From the NCBI GenBank assembly GCA_024234975.1, contig JACKNH010000011.1:1-64000 (forward strand): DNA of 64,000 nt, in the 5' to 3' direction. A model generated the notes under the pieces. That model saw nothing but the letters and a program-made list of their open reading frames with translations. It ran no database searches and was not told the origin of the DNA. The position numbers were made by a program, and so were the translations under genes. This document shows positions 63,070 to 64,000 of this stretch, piece by piece; position 1 is the stretch's first letter, and every line of letters starts with the position of its first letter. This DNA comes from Gammaproteobacteria bacterium. Its GTDB lineage: Bacteria > Pseudomonadota > Gammaproteobacteria > Ga0077536.

Positions 63070-63480
63070 ATGGCTGGTGACGTCAAGGGCGATCTTGATG
63101 CATATGACGACATCAACATCACGCCGATGGTTGATTTGACGTTCGTGCTACTGATCATCTTCATCATCATGACCACAGCCGCCGTCCAGGGCATCAAGGT
63201 CGAGCTGCCCAAGGCAAGCTCGCAACCCAGTCTGGGGGAATCGAAAACCAAGGCGATTTCAATATCCGCAGATGGGACCGTCTATCTCGATACCTACCCG
63301 GTCTCAATGGGTGAACTGGAGTCGCAGCTTTCAGGATTTTACGCCGCCGATCCGAGTCTGCCGGTGATTATCAAAGGCGACGCCAAGGTCAATTACGCAG
63401 CGGTGATCGAAGTGCTGGATCTGGTCGGCCGGATCGGCATCACCCAGATCGGGCTCGTTACGCAGAAGCAGGCCAAGTAA
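63070..63480 (+). CDS. exbD: ExbD/TolR-family protein
   Basis: A 136-aa protein. Cytoplasmic N-terminus, one membrane helix INITPMVDLTFVLLIIFIIM with the proton-carrying Asp22, and a periplasmic domain (VELPKASSQPSLGESKTKAISISADGTVYLDTYPVSMGELESQL ... VIIKGDAKVNYAAVIEVLDLVGRIGITQIGLVT). All features are canonical for ExbD. It lies 35 bases after the ExbB fusion gene and directly abuts the TonB-like gene, so the three form a stoichiometric energising complex. Confidence 0.93.
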   Translation: MAGDVKGDLDAYDDINITPMVDLTFVLLIIFIIMTTAAVQGIKVELPKASSQPSLGESKTKAISISADGTVYLDTYPVSMGELESQLSGFYAADPSLPVIIKGDAKVNYAAVIEVLDLVGRIGITQIGLVTQKQAK

Positions 63481-64000
63481 GTGAACGAACGCAAGAATCC
63501 TTTCGAGACCGAAAGCGAAACGCCCGCACGTCGCAAATGGGTGCCGATTGCAGGCGCGGCGGCGCTGGTCGCGATTTTCTCCGGCGCAGTCGTCGGCATC
63601 ATCAACATGATGGACGGCACCTCGGCGCCGGTACAGCCGCTGGTACAGGAAATCACCATTCTGACGCCACCTCCACCACCGCCGCCGCCCGAGGTCGAAC
63701 CACCGCCGCCACCGGAAGTGGAGGAGGTTGAAATTCCGCAGCCGGATCCGGAACCGATTGCCGCGGATGACGCCGCTGAGCCGCCGCCCGGTGACAGCAG
63801 CGGCGACGATGTCGTCGCCGGCAGCGGCAATGGGCCGTCGCCGTTCGGCAGTGGTGGCCGGGGCAATCGGGGCCCGTGGAATCGTGAAGGCTGGTATGCG
63901 TCGCAGATAAATCGCGATATTGAAACCGCGCTGGCACGCAACCAGACGCTACGCGGCAAGAAGTTCATCGTGACCGTGCGCATGTGGATAAGCGAAACCG
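63481..64000 (+). CDS. TonB-like energy transducer, 3' end beyond window
   Basis: The GTG at 63481 follows the exbD stop without a gap, and the frame is open to the window edge (173 codons visible). Cytoplasmic NERKNPFETESETPARRKW, one membrane helix (VPIAGAAALVAIFSGAVVGIINMM), then a Pro/Glu-rich rod (PPPPPPPPEVEPPPPPEVEEVEIPQPDPEP), a Gly/Ser linker, and the beginning of a C-terminal domain (WYASQINRDIETALARNQTLRGKKFIVTVRMWISET). This matches a TonB-family transducer. The C-terminal domain is the more divergent TonB/TonB_2 type rather than the classic YPxxA form. It would pass proton-motive force from ExbB/ExbD to an outer-membrane partner. Confidence 0.82.
   Translation, partial: MNERKNPFETESETPARRKWVPIAGAAALVAIFSGAVVGIINMMDGTSAPVQPLVQEITILTPPPPPPPPEVEPPPPPEVEEVEIPQPDPEPIAADDAAEPPPGDSSGDDVVAGSGNGPSPFGSGGRGNRGPWNREGWYASQINRDIETALARNQTLRGKKFIVTVRMWISET

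Noticed and set aside
63393..63983. Minus-strand frame of 196 codons with poly-Gly/Ser
   Set aside because: It is the antisense of the Pro-rich TonB rod; the plus frame is continuous with exbD and has the right topology.

Overview
The window reads as one chromosomal segment of a GC-rich, Gram-negative, probably gammaproteobacterial organism. Support comes from type II secretion genes, outer-membrane barrels, a two-partner secretion pair, ExbB/ExbD/TonB, VPLPP/VPVPA-type C-terminal sorting tails and several lipoproteins. Gene content (DUF6152, tannase-like esterase, DUF5916 barrel, B3-type metallo-beta-lactamase, exosortase-type tails) would fit environmental lineages such as Steroidobacterales, Nevskiales or Woeseiales; that placement is inference from gene content only. 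I recognise no rRNA, tRNA or CRISPR array.

Region 1 (1-5.76 kb) is visibly more AT-rich than the rest and looks like an acquired island. It holds an AlbA_2/GHKL-ATPase protein with a C-terminal RNA-recognition motif, a truncated IS3-family element ending in a palindromic repeat, the tail of a probable TOPRIM/OLD-type nuclease, a class III nucleotide cyclase with TPRs, a HEPN-like protein and a DUF2007-like protein. A perfect palindrome closes it.

Region 2 (5.8-34.1 kb) is mostly secreted enzymes and small catabolic clusters: DUF6152, tannase-like esterase, retropepsin-like protease, two CTERM proteins, methyltransferases, PQQ sugar dehydrogenase, DUF2235 hydrolase, a tandem esterase pair, a DUF5916 barrel, and an oxidation cluster (VAO-type flavoprotein, cytochrome c, SDR, TIM-barrel isomerase, Gfo/Idh/MocA). 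It ends with a B3 metallo-beta-lactamase-like protein overlapped by an exported SDR. Palindromic repeats and a decayed gene tail cluster at 10.2-11.8 kb, and a 142-bp tandem repeat lies at 16.9-17.2 kb.

Region 3 (34.2-45.4 kb) carries gspC, gspD and gspE, followed by what looks like a 15-codon remnant of gspF, then polysaccharide genes (Wzz/GNVR chain-length protein, BY-kinase-like ATPase, CTERM protein, two glycosyltransferases, one fused to TPRs).

Region 4 (45.4-64 kb) is the most interesting part: a CTERM protein, a large PstS-like secreted protein, then a tightly packed run of TpsB transporter, giant TpsA exoprotein (about 3,630 aa), an ExbB-type proton channel with DUF2341 and LamG-like domains at its N-terminus, ExbD, and a TonB-like protein that runs off the window. 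The layout suggests a proton-motive-force-driven system devoted to a giant surface filament; I know of no described system with this composition, although I could not search for one.
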